A stretch of 64,000 nucleotides of DNA from Eonycteris spelaea. Lineage: Eukaryota; Chordata; Mammalia; Chiroptera; Pteropodidae. Position 1 is the stretch's first letter, and each line of letters opens with the position of its first letter. A model generated the notes under the pieces. It did not search any database. It worked only from the letters and a program-made list of their open reading frames with translations, and was not told where the DNA came from. The stretch covers positions 12,935,501-12,999,500 of the forward strand of contig PUFA01000003.1 in assembly GCA_003508835.1 (NCBI GenBank), given 5' to 3'. Made by a program: the position numbers and the translations under genes. Of the stretch, positions 21,058-32,190 are shown piece after piece.

Positions 21058-21216
21058 CAGGGAGGAAACTAAAGAAATGCAGAGAAAGAAAGTAGAGGCA
21101 GAGAGAGTGAGAGAGAAAGAAAAACAGGGGAAAAAGAAACGAAGGAAGGAAGAGAGGGAGGGGGAAAAGAGAGTAAAGGAGAGGAAAGAAAAAGGAAGGG
21201 GGAACAAAAAAAGAGA
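21058..21216 (+). repeat. Purine-rich low-complexity tract
   Basis: GA-rich plus strand with gaaagaaag, gagagaga and ggaaggaag blocks. 21141-21173 is uninterrupted purine. Frames on both strands here (Glu/Lys/Arg-rich, or Ser/Phe/Leu-rich) are composition artefacts. Confidence 0.88.
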
Positions 21217-22346
21217 CCAAGTTAATTTTGGGGTGGTTACTCATGCCGTGACAAACGTATGAGTAAAATGGGCTAAAGAACAAAGAAATGCAGTTGGACC
21301 TGTAGAGATAAGGGTGTGTCTGTCACTGGGGAAACAATTACAGTTTTCAAGGAGTAATAGCAAATGTAACTTCTCCTTGAAAATAAAGAGGAGAAAATTA
21401 TATGTGTTTATTGCATATTCACTAACTTTATATCTGCTTGTTTTATGTAAAATGACTCTAGTGCAAACCCTTAGGTACTGTAGACTCAGAGAAATATAGG
21501 CTCTGCCCTTAATTAGCTTTATTATATTGTTGCCCAAACTTCTGCGAAACAGTCTTGCCTCCTTGCCTACTTCACATGAATTTGGTGGGTTATCTAATGA
21601 GCTACTACATTAGAAAACATTTTTTTAAAAAAAGTGTAAAACACAATTCCTCTTGGGATTTCAACACATCTTGAGAGACGGCTGCTTGGGAAGATATTCC
21701 TTTTTTAACAAAAGAGAAAAGACATTACTTTTTTATGGAGACATTGTCAAGTGAAGTGTTAAAGGAGGAACATAAAAAATTTAAGGCCTGAAACACACTG
21801 CAAAGGAGAAGAAGAGTGTTTTTGTGAGTGAAGTTTGGAAATTGTTTAGCTAGATTGTTTCCATAGTTAAACCAACTGACCAAGGACTTTGCTGATTGCA
21901 CTTTACCTTGAAACTACCAGGAATTGGAGTGCAGAATAAACAGAGATGGACATAGTCTAAATGTGTCTTATAGCAATAAATATTCACTTCATTGACTCTT
22001 AAGGTTAAAAGGAATGGGGAGATAGGAAGCAAAAGAAAGAACAAGCATCAAGAAGGAGAGAATAAAGGCAAATAAAGATGTTCAGGTAGAAGGAAAAGGA
22101 GAAACACAAGAAGAAATGGATAGAGAAGCCAAGACTGGGAGGAAAGATATGGTTATGCCAGAAAGAATAGGGAATAAAGAAGGCGTGAAAGAAAAGTGAA
22201 GGATTGATTCAGCACTCTTATGTATACATGTTCTCAGAACAGGTAAACATCTAACTTGACTTATCTTTGATTTTGCTTCTAGCCGAGACTACTGTTCAGT
22301 CTCTCTTCCATTTCCAATAGTCCACAATATCATTGAAAAGTCATTA
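21217..22346. other. Unique non-coding DNA
   Basis: No exon or firm transposon. The part from 22020 to 22200 is purine-rich and repetitive in feel without a fixed unit. Confidence 0.4.
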
Positions 22347-22475
22347 CAGACATACCTTATAGATATTGTGGGTTTGATTCCAGACCACTGCAATAAAGTG
22401 AATACCACAATAAAGTGGGTCACACAAACTTTTTGGTTTCCCAATGCATATTTAAAAGATCTTTTCACTGCTTAT
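22347..22475 (+). mobile_element. TcMar-Tigger DNA transposon terminal fragment
   Basis: cagacataccttatagatat, tgtgggtttgattccagacc, actgcaataaagtgaatacc, acaataaagtgggtcacaca and aactttttggtttcccaatg match the terminal region of a Tigger family (cagacatacctcggagatat, tgcgggttcggttccagacc, accgcaataaagcgaatatc). TA-dinucleotide insertion is typical of the group. The other end and any transposase are not seen. I am unsure which Tigger subfamily it is. Confidence 0.85.
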
Positions 22476-22532
22476 ACATACACCTGCCCATACATTTTAA
22501 TAGTTCAAAGCCACACACCTTGGGTCACCTCC

Positions 22533-22534
<2 letters not shown>

Positions 22535-22609
<75 letters not shown>
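22535..22609 (+). repeat. (AT)14 joined to (AG)n microsatellite
   Basis: Fourteen AT units at 22535-22562 pass directly into AG units to 22609 with one gaagaag interruption. The TA-to-GA switch is abrupt. Confidence 0.95.
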
Positions 22610-22611
<2 letters not shown>

Positions 22612-24024
22612 TTATTTGTGACTACATTCACTACAGTTTATCCCTATTGCCTTTCCATTTCTCTGTCTTTTGTTAAAACTGTTTTTTAAAGGTTCAACAA
22701 TAGGGAAAATGCAGAACTAGTGTTTGATATGCTCAAAGAGAGCAAAACTTTCTAACTACTTCTTATAATGCTAAGTACTCTATGGAGAGAGAGCTTTCAC
22801 TCCCAAAACAATGCACAGAGTGTTCTGGAAGTGCTGGTATTACCAGGTAACACAATGCCATGAATCTGGGCTTCAAAGATTCCTTCCCACCTTTACTGGA
22901 ATGCCTGACACCTTTCCAATCTGTGTTTCAGTTCCAAGTCTTGACATTATTTAGACTGACTTGAGTATGAACAATCAATCAGTGGCATCCAAGCTTTATC
23001 TGTTCTTAGTCTGCTTAGGAGTTTGACCTGGCCCTCATGTAAATTCCCCAAATGTATGTGTACCTGAAGTATTGTCCTAACCTGGAATGTTCCATATTAG
23101 AAAATAAAAATACTAACATCTCCTCCTCTGACCTAGTGTTCAGAGCAAGACTATAATTCTGAGGCTGCTTCCTAAAAAGTCCAAAGGAGAGGAGTTTCTG
23201 TCTGATCCTCTGTAAATAGAACACATACCACAGAAAGTCATTATTTCCATAAGGATAAAAGGGCATCTCTTGCAAATTCTGCCAATTGTCTTCTGATAAG
23301 GGAAGTAGTGATGGCCTGTTATTAGAGATAGGTGGTTGACAACAGCCAAGACTTCCTCTGTCCATTGCAGAGACTTAGTGGCATGGACATAAATGTTACC
23401 AGTCTCAGAGACAGCAGCATCCAGAAAATGGCAAAGATGCAGATCGTGGTGGAGAAGGTCACTGGACAACAGTTTTTCTAGTCAATGAAATCAAAAGAGA
23501 TTACAAGATGGAAGGAATTTTGAGTGAGGTACCCATCATGGTTCTGGCTGGCCACCAAAGTGACCTTTCTCTGATGGTAATTTAGAAGAATATTTGTCAA
23601 GTGGTATTTCTTTGAGGCCCAAAGTTCCATAAAAGGGGATCAAAATCATTTGTGTCATTGTTTCCTGGGTATCAGTTCTTCTATAGCACGACACGGGGTC
23701 AATTCTCTACTTCTATTTTATCTCAGACTTTGGAACTGATCCACTTTCTAGGCTGAGGAAATGGAAGAAGCCTAAAGTCAGCTTATGAACTCAGTAGCTC
23801 AAAACCAAGTACATCTTATTCAAGATCCCTTTACTAAATTTTTGCAATATAATTACAACTAAATCGTTACATTAAACCTTAGTTCTACTAGCACAAACCT
23901 TTGTTTACCTCTTTAGAAAGACACTATGTACGTGAATCCCAGTCTTCCTAAGTGGGTACAGGTTATTTGCAACTGTGTATTCCTATTTGTAAATGTTACT
24001 CTGCTTAAATATCCTTCTATTGTC
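22610..24024. other. Unique non-coding DNA with two overlapping minus-strand frames
   Basis: No exon is recognised. On the minus strand, frames of 116 codons (23015-23365) and 109 codons (23140-23469) overlap in different frames over ordinary-complexity DNA, so they are not repeat artefacts. Neither product resembles a family I know. They could be chance, or a decayed coding region with a frameshift. Confidence 0.35.
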
Positions 24025-24125
24025 CACTGCCTGTATGCATTCATTTATTCATTCAAAAATGTCTATGGTGTTTCTACTATTTGTCAGCCACTGTGTTGAG
24101 GTTAGAAAGATAAGAACGGAACAGA
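24025..24125 (-). mobile_element. L2/MIR-type 3' tail, antisense
   Basis: ttcatttattcattcaaaaa, ttctactatttgtcagccac, tgtgttgaggttagaaagat follows the antisense tail shared by L2/MIR (ttcattcattcaacaaatat, acctactatgtgccaggcac, tgtgctaggcgctgggga). Confidence 0.55.
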
Positions 24126-25127
24126 AGTTGGCCCGATGCCACATAACTTCTGTCTTCTCTACTGAACTTTCCTTGATCTCCAACCCCAGACTGTTTTGGG
24201 TAGGTCAGCTGAGATGCCTTTGATGACAACCTTCCCAGGATTCACTGACCAAACTTCCCACAATAGTGCCCTCAACCTAATAGATCATAGAATGAATTTA
24301 GCAGCACGTATAGCATGGATGATCTCACTGTATCCGCACAGATTTTGTCAGCCAGCAGAATTATTTTCTCCAGTGCCTATTGCCCATACACACTTGTTTT
24401 GCTTTTGTTTTCCAATCCAACAAAGCCACAGTCAAATCTCTGCCTAGTAAAAAGAAACTATTTGTGAGGAAGCTGATGCTAAAGGGTTTCCCATCATTTT
24501 CCTTAAAGATCTTGGCATTTTACAGAGGGTACAAAAACAAACCAACAAACTCAGTTACTGGGCAGTAAAACTTTCTACAAACTGAGTACTCACATTGTTC
24601 ATGGATCAGCAAACACCCCAGTTTGGCTGTAATTGAAAAAAATGTTTGGCACATTTCTATTAAAACACCTTTCCCTTCATGAATGTTTAAACAAATTAAC
24701 TCAAACAAGAGGCAGTGATATGCATATCAAAAACAATTTCTAAACTTGAAGTCAACTAAAGCAAGGGGAAATCAGTGCGCTGGCAGGTATTCTTTCTGAA
24801 TTTCACTAACAGTTTCCTTAGCAGCCGCCCCCCCCCCACCCCCGCCTTTCAAGCAAGTAGATTTGCTTTTATCTTGGAGGCTCTTATAGCTCTGGTCATT
24901 GCTAAAGCATTCTTGGTTTACTAAACACCAAGGACAATTTGCCTGACCGTAGTCAATTTAACCTGGGACATTCTGTCTCACTAATTAGTCTAAGGCTCTC
25001 TCACTGGTCATTAATGGTGTTCCACAGACGCCTATTAGAGGATGCATTTGAAGTGTTTGTCCAGTGAGATCAGTTCCACTGGAATAACAACTATAGTGCC
25101 ACTCATCCTAGTATGTGGCCACAGAGA
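24126..25127. other. Unique non-coding DNA with a C-rich tract
   Basis: No exon or transposon recognised. Positions 24828-24843 are ten C, one A and five C. Confidence 0.45.
24828..24843 (+). repeat. Poly-C tract
   Basis: C10-A-C5, flanked by gccg and gcc. The complementary strand is a G-run able to join a quadruplex. It is isolated in AT-rich DNA. Confidence 0.9.
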
Positions 25128-25215
25128 TTCTGGTATCAGCTCTGTATCTAGCTAAGTCTGTGGCTTTGAGCAAATTGCCTTAGTTTTCTCACCTGTAAAA
25201 TGGAGTAAGATGGCA
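25128..25215 (+). mobile_element. MIR SINE fragment
   Basis: gattctggtatcagctctgt, tctgtggctttgagcaaatt, gccttagttttctcacctgt and aaaatggagtaagatg match MIR (ggttcaaatcctggctctgc, tgtgaccttgggcaagt, ctcagtttcctcatctgt, aaaatggggataat). Clear. Confidence 0.8.
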
Positions 25216-25646
25216 TCTGAATTCAGTGATTCTGAGAAGCATTCGGAGAAGATTCTGAGAAGGTCTGCTTTTATCTCCATTACCTAATGTGGCACGTGCA
25301 GACATGGTCTAAAGGACTCAGATGTCACACATCAAAATAAGATATATGTACAGTATGGAATTTTCTCAGACACTTTACTAATTGAAATTCTATATTCTTA
25401 GTTTCAGTGAGTGTACATCCTCTGGGATCACAGTTAGAGCCTTTCCATTTGTATTTTCCTTAAAATCCAGGAAACATTTGGATAGAACTTTATCCCCACC
25501 CCCTGAGATTTGGATGCTATAGAAAGCTCTGCCACACTGCAGACGGGTCTTCTCATTGCTTTAGGACCTCCGTATTAGAGGGGTCTCCTTCCAGGAAATG
25601 TATGCTGAGGCTGCCGCCATGATGGGGCTCACTAAATCCAGTTTAG
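25216..25646. other. Non-coding interval, nothing recognised
   Basis: No exon or assignable repeat. Confidence 0.4.
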
Positions 25647-25828
25647 ATGAAGAAAAAGAAAAGGAACAAAAAAGGAAGGAACAAAGGAAAGAAGGATAGA
25701 AAGGAAGGAAGGAAAGAGAGAGGGAGAGAGAAAGAAGGAAGGAAGAAGGAGGAAGGAAAAAAGATTGAAGGAAGGAAGGATTGAAGAAAAGAATGATAGA
25801 AAGGTGGAAAAAAAGAAAGGGAAAAAAA
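25647..25828 (+). repeat. GGAA/GA-rich polypurine tract
   Basis: Mixed gaaa, ggaa and gaga units, with an uninterrupted 67-base purine run at 25698-25764. Long polypurine-polypyrimidine DNA can form triplex (H-DNA). The 91-codon minus-strand frame is translated repeat. Confidence 0.92.
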
Positions 25829-28800
25829 TTCCTCACTTCTGGGACTTTGAGAAAAGTGTTTAGGTTAACAGTTTATACAATCACAATTATGTCAAGATTA
25901 CCTCTCTCGCTCTATAATAGAATAAAATAAATGACTTTTGAAACCCTATAACTTCTTTTCTTTATTTCTCCCCCTTGCCCTGATTTCCTGTGAGTTATGA
26001 CTTGATCTTATTAGTAGTTAAAATTATTTTCCCTAACATCTCTTAACTACCTTCTTACTAAGTAGGGGAGAGATTTCTGACTCATTGTGATTCACCAAAC
26101 AGTTCTTAGAGATGGCTAAGTCTATGCCTACAATGGGCAGATGAGGAAAAGGAAATAGGTGGTGTCTGGCACAGTCATATCCTCTCTCCCTCTACACACA
26201 TACCACTACCCCTACTCCACATTGACCTACTTCTCCATATTCAAATGTTGCTGCTTCCCATAAAATGTTAAGGACAAGTCAAGGCATAGGGCATGTTCAG
26301 AAAGAAAGAATGCTGTTTAGGTGAAAGCAGGTAATCATCCTATATTAGCATTGAATTGGAGGAGAAAAATGAGAGTCATATTAAAAAGTTGGAGCAGAGT
26401 AAAAAGAATGGAGTCTGGAAATGAAATAAACACTTTAAATGTACAGGAAATTAGCTATAGGGCTTTTCCCTTAAATGTACAACAAATTTAACTTTAAGGT
26501 TAGTTGACTATAGAAAACTCTGTATTAATGTAGATTTTTGGATGAAGTTGTCCTGTCTCTGGTAAATTTCATTTCTTCTTTGAAATCAATCTCTCTCTCT
26601 CTTCCTTATATTATACAAAGTACACAATTTTAGAGAGAACAATGACTCTATGCTGATTTTATTAAACTCATTATAACAAAGGGCAAATTTTCATACTGTT
26701 AATTTAAAAAGTTACAAAAATGGCTTTTTTTCTCATTTCTGTTTGATTAACCCTTCCCTCCCAGAAATAAGTATCATAAATAAATACACATTTAATCTCC
26801 AGAATCAACTGCTGAGGCAAAATATATAGTTTGGGTGAATGGAAGAAAAGATAGACATAAAAAAAGACCTCTCTGCCGATCAGACCTTTCATTTCCAAGC
26901 AGAAATAATTACTATGATGGTCAGTGGGGAGATCTGAGCAATTTACAGAGGTATAACAGCGGTTCCTATCAACATGGTTTTATATTCAGGGCAAGGCATA
27001 GAACTCTAGGTCCTGAAGCATTGCCTATAATCTTTATTTCATTTTTAGATGTTATGCTGTAATAAAATGTAAAAAGGGAATACATAAAAAGTTATAGAGG
27101 TGGGAAAAAACATGGTTTGAAGTTGTATGGCATTTCTTGACAGGGCATGTTCCTAAGGATATGCAGAGAATAACAAATGCCATTTGAAATAAGTACACTA
27201 GAGATCTGAAACTAGATTGAAAACCCAAGTCAATTTTCCTGAGTGTCATTTGATTAGCTTTCTTATATAGAACGGAGGTTTAAACAATGCTGGGATTCTG
27301 AGCGCAGAGGCGCTTGGGAGCACAGTGAGAAACGGGTGCCTCCCACCAATTTCATTCCGATGGCTTTACAACATTATCTTTTCACATTCTTCCTGTGTTT
27401 TTGCAATAATCCATAAATGAAGCAATGTCAGAAAAATGTGATTGATTGTGGTGAAGCACGCATGCACACTCACGTGCAGTAAGTTATTTTTCTATTCCCT
27501 TTTCAATTTGTCCCAGAGTTGCTCCGGGCAAATACCTGTAGCCTATTGCGAGTTTTGGGTAGGAAGATAGAAACAAAGTTTTTTAGCTTGAGGGGGAATC
27601 TGCACAGGTAACAAACAACTCAATTGGGCCTAGTGGCTATTTTCTTCTAGAGAGGAATTTCTCCTGTTTGGCCATGATGTTTTTATTCTGTTTTCTTCAG
27701 ACAGATTAGAAAGGAGGCCTAGGTAGTATGAAACAATTAAATTTAGGATAGAATTCCTGTATTATTCCCCAACCCTTTTGTTTCTTTTGCTTAATGTACA
27801 CTGAACAGTACAGAAAATGTGTGCATTATAATGACTATACTAGCCTCTAGTGCAGGTGTAAATTGTTGATTTTATCATTAATTTAGTAATGATTTTATCA
27901 TTAACTTCTATAATATATACTCAGAAAGTGTTGTTTCCATTACTCTGGTTTCCTCTCCAAGAAAAAATTTACCCCTACTTACGTGTAACCTTTTGCCCCC
28001 TAAAGTTATACATGTGCCTCATGACAACTACATTCCTCTCCTGCCTTCAAAAGTTCTTGTACCTTTTGCAATTTCATCAGCATTTGATTAATTTGTTCCT
28101 GTCCCTATGAACCCTGTTCTGGAGGGGCTGCTCCTGGTTTTCCAATCTTACAGCACACACAACCTGATGGCGCGTGTCCCATCTCAATACTTGAGTTCTG
28201 CCAGTCTAGGAATGTGAAATGTAGACCAACTTTAACTATTTTAATAACCAACAACCTATTTCCTGTCTCGGTCTTTTATAAAGTGTTTAAACTGCTGACG
28301 CTTGTGGAGCATAATCTTTAGTGGAACAAGATACTTTCTGAAACATCTGGTTGTAATTCAATAAATGGCTGGATCTGTTTTTTCAGGCTAAGAGATGTTC
28401 ATCTTTGTTCTAGCGCCATTGCCCTATAAGAAGCATCTAATAATACCTGAGGATGTCATACATGTATTTAGAACACCGAAGTTTTTCTTGGAATATGTCA
28501 GATCTTAGGCATTCCCTTCCCTTCCTCCCTTCTTTTGCTCTGGGTACCAAAATCAAGTGTCCATACTGCTTGCTTAGAGATGTAATTCTATTAACATTTC
28601 TTTTAAATGCAGTGTCTGCACTTCTTTTCTTTCTTCTGATACCTTAATTTCATTTCATTGTTGCAATTCCTAGATTAATCTCTCTATTACCTACATCGGA
28701 TTATACTTTATGACTCTCTGGGGAAATAAAATAAACACATTCATACACACCGTTCTTCAGCATCCATTGATAGCATTTCAGACAGGAAGACTTTGTTATT

Positions 28801-30568
28801 GAAAATCAGCCTTGGGCTGCTCTCCCTAATCTACCCTTCAGATGACACCTCTCAGTCTATTGTTCAATATAGATTGTAAGACTCAGGGGAAGGGAATGTT
28901 GCTGAGTTAAAGAGATTTCTGGAGTTTAGTTAAGCTATAGATAAACTCTTCATAGATTATCATTAACCCACAGACAATTTCTTTTGCTCCTGTTGTTTTG
29001 TTTATAACAAAATGATGCCACCTTCTTCGTTCTCGCTCTAGCAAGCAAGAAGAATTGTTAAGGATTTCTTCACTAATTATTCTGTCTTTTGACAACAATT
29101 CTGAATTGTTCTTCTGAAATGCTGATCCACTGGGCTGGCCCTGAGCTGTTGCTGGAGTGTGTGCAATAAAACCAGAATCAGGGATAGTGTTAGATGGCAG
29201 TTTGGATGGGGAAATGACATGTCTAATAATGAACAGGAATGGCTAGTAATTAGCTGAAATGACAATAATTAACAGAAATGACAAGTCTAATAAATTTTCA
29301 CTTAAGTGTTGTCATATGGCACTTTGGGTTCTTAGCTTTCCATTTAAAATATTAATCTCAATGGAGTTTATTTTAGATGAAAAGTCATATCAAGACTGAA
29401 GATAGGAGTAATTCTATACACACACTCCATCAAATTCTGTTTTATCAATGTCACTTATGTTATGATCAGTAGCGAATGGATTAAGACCTCATATTGTTCC
29501 CCTAAAAATATATTCCTTTTGTGTATACCTAATTTATGCAGCTCAAAAAATTCAGCCACAGAGATCAGAGGAAAAGTGGTTGTTTTTAATTTTCTTTGAT
29601 ATCTTCAAAGATAAGGTCTCACCCCTCCCATTTTTCCCCTTCTTCAGCAACAGACAAAGAAGGTTAAATCTTATTAGCATGTCCTATATAGCCAGTCGTA
29701 ACCTAAGTGACCTGTCATGGCACTAAATGCCTACTAGAACTTTCTCTGTACTTGCAAGATGGAAATTTTATGCATCAATGCTTTTATGCATGCATCTGAT
29801 TTGGGAAGTTCACTGCTTTATGGATATGAACATTGTGATCATGTAAATTGATCTACATAATGGGATTTTGTGTGTGTGCGTGCATATATCTATATGGATA
29901 TGGATGTATGCAAGTGTATTCTAAAAGGAAATATAATACATGAAATGTTAACTTTAATGATATGAAATGCATTAAATTCAAAGTACCTTGCATGTGTATA
30001 CAGATGCATTATGTCTCTATCATTGTGCTCTGCAGGGATTTAAGGCAGAAAAAAAAAAATCATCATATACTCTGTTGTGCCGTGCTAAATGAGAGTGCAG
30101 CATAGCACTACTCTAGGCAATAAATAAGATTCAAGGAAACCAAGACTTATGAAGCTTTTAAGGACAGCCCTTAGCAAAACTGTAATAAAAATGAAATTTT
30201 ATTCAGGGGTATACAGCCTCTCCTTTCAGGTGCACTGGCTCAGCTCCTTTTGTCTCTAAACTATCATTTTGTGAAAACCAAGAGTTCTAAATTGCAGGGT
30301 TCTGATGACCAAAAAATACTTTAAGTTCTCAGCTTTCTTATTCCCAAAATTCATTCACCATTGAGTCTCATTACTTCAAGGTCTAATAGATTTAGCCAGA
30401 TAAACTAGCTGAGCCAAAGCATTAACTCCTTAAAGACTTACTTTTCTCAGAAAATATAATGTCTTAACCCAGGTCAAAACTCAAATTATTTTTAAAGAAG
30501 CTTATTTTGGTAACCCTAATCTTCAAAATTAATTTCAGGCCTATGACATTCTAAGAGAGTTGTATAAT

Positions 30569-30570
<2 letters not shown>
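25829..30570. other. About 4.7 kb of largely repeat-free non-coding DNA
   Basis: The longest stretch in the window where I recognise almost no transposon. Small features: a 14-base direct repeat (gattttatcattaa) at 27868-27881 and 27891-27904; an 18-base near-repeat at 29212-29229 and 29276-29293; and an eroded L2-like phrase near 28870. About 27290-27500 has several CpGs and words such as ccataaatgaagc and tgattgattgtgg, and is a candidate conserved non-coding segment. No splice-bounded open exon could be defended. Confidence 0.4.

Positions 30571-30612
<42 letters not shown>
30571..30612 (+). repeat. (CA)21 microsatellite
   Basis: Uninterrupted AC units for 42 bases, followed by atatgtatatatat. 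Confidence 0.95.
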
Positions 30613-30616
<4 letters not shown>

Positions 30617-31261
30617 GTATATATATTTATCAACTTCAGAACAGTATCTTGTGTGCTTCTAATGGCCTAAAGCAAACTGGTTGTTCATTTTTCAGAGCTG
30701 GATTCAAATTGCCTATCTTCTTATTTGTCATCATTGACACTTAGTAGATACTCAATTCATATTTAATAATTATGCTGATGTAGTAGATATTGATAATCTC
30801 CACATAGGGGCTCAATAGATTCATTTGAACAACATGCCCACTTGCCATGTAAGGAAAAAATAATATAACATATAAAGTGAAATAAAAAATTAAAGCAGAA
30901 ATAAGCAGGCTATTCCAGACCTTCTAATTATTCAGATAGCAGCAGAATTATACAACCGTAATTCAGTGAATTCCATCTTAGAAATCCAGTTGTCATTTTA
31001 TCAAGAATAATTTTACATAACCAGTCATTTTTTTTCATTTAACAAATATTTATTTGATTTTTATTAACTATAGAGAAGCCAAAGATAACAAAGAATGGTC
31101 TATGTGCTTAATTCTTCTCTACACTATAAAAACCAACAGCAATAAAAAAAGAACAGAATCTAAATCCAATGGCATAGTTGTCTTTTGTTTGTGATATTGA
31201 CCTAATAATTAAATAGACCTAATAATTAAATATTTGAATTCAAACTGCATTTAGGGCAGTG
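30613..31261. other. AT-rich non-coding interval with a 17-bp tandem duplication
   Basis: No exon. gacctaataattaaata occurs twice head-to-tail at 31199-31215 and 31216-31232 with no mismatch. An L2-tail-like phrase (gtagatactcaattcatatt) lies near 30743. Confidence 0.5.
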
Positions 31262-31650
31262 CTGGTGTATTGGATTTGATAGTGTCTCCCTCCTCTAAAT
31301 TTGTGTCCACCAAATCCTGAAAATGTGCTTGGCACACAAATCCAATGACTGATGCCCTTATAAAAAGCTCATGTAAAGGCACAAAGAAAAGAAGACCATG
31401 TGAAGATGCAGATAGAGGTTGGAGTGATGCAGCTACAAGCTAAGGAACACCAAGCATTGTCAGAAGACAACCAAAGTTAGGAAGAGGCAAGGAAGGATTC
31501 TTCCATAGAAGCTTCAAAGAAGCATGGCCCTGCTGATACCTTAATTTTGGAATTCTAACCTCCAGACCTATGATGGGATAAATATCTGTTGTCTAAAGCC
31601 ACCCAATTAGTGGTAACTCTTTATGGCAGCCCTAGGGAATTAATGCTGTT
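31262..31650 (+). mobile_element. ERVL-MaLR-type LTR
   Basis: tgatagtgtctccctcctct, aaatttgtgtccaccaaatc, gatgcccttataaaaagctc, gaagaccatgtgaagatgca, gatagaggttggagtgatgc, agctacaagctaaggaacac, ctgctgataccttaattttg, ttctaacctccagacctatg, ataaatatctgttgtctaaa and gccacccaattagtggtaac are in MaLR LTR order (MLT1 kind), with a TATA-like tataaaaag at about 31359 and aataaa-like signal gataaat near 31577. It is longer than the copy at 18905-19218. No internal retroviral region was seen. Confidence 0.82.
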
Positions 31651-31844
31651 GAAATGTTTGTTTTTGATAAATGAAGATTACATCCTCTTGCCTACCAAAT
31701 ATCTGGCCCAGAGACTTGAAATAGGCAGGGTTTTAGCTTAAGTCAAATTTTTGATTAACTTAGTTAATGTATTTATCAAGAAATATATACATATGCAATA
31801 AAGTAATTATAAATACAATTAATTTTTCTGTTTAGAGTTGTTTA

Positions 31845-32190
31845 GGTATTGATCGTGTCTATTGGTCAGCAGAGGCTAGGTTGTGTTGCGGTAAAAAAAA
31901 ATCTAAGTTTTGAAAAAAATGACTATTTCTTGCTCATAATACATATTCATTCTGTGAGGACAGGATACTCTTCTCTGCCTTAGCCTCACTCTAAAAAGGA
32001 AAGAGGTCTGGAGAGTCTAGAATAGGCACTTAGATATCTTATTTCCACTGACAATCTGCTGGAAAGAACTGGACACATTACTCAATTAACAAGAGTCCAA
32101 GAAAAGCCATCTCACCATGAGCCAAAGGTAGAAAGCAGGAAGAACATGGTGAACAGCGCACATGACCACAGCCTTGTACTCAGTGTTCCA
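31845..32190 (+). mobile_element. Old interspersed repeat, same kind as 8955-9335
   Basis: ggtcagcagaggctaggttg, tgttgcggtaaaaaaaaatc, tatttcttgctcataataca and gtgaacagcgcacatgacca follow a pattern I recall as 'gaggctaggttatgctgcggtaacaaacaac... tttatttcttgctcac... gtgaacagcactaatgac'. Probably LTR-derived. It lies about 200 bp after the MaLR LTR. Confidence 0.55.

Noticed and set aside
21025..21283. Frames on both strands with Ser/Phe/Leu or Glu/Lys/Arg-rich products
   Set aside because: Composition artefact of a polypurine tract.
22368..22676. 102-codon plus frame with a Tyr-Ile then Arg-Glu repeat
   Set aside because: It starts in a Tigger fragment and runs through the (AT)n(AG)n microsatellite.
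25561..25836. 91-codon minus frame rich in Ser and Phe
   Set aside because: Translated polypurine tract; no conserved motif.
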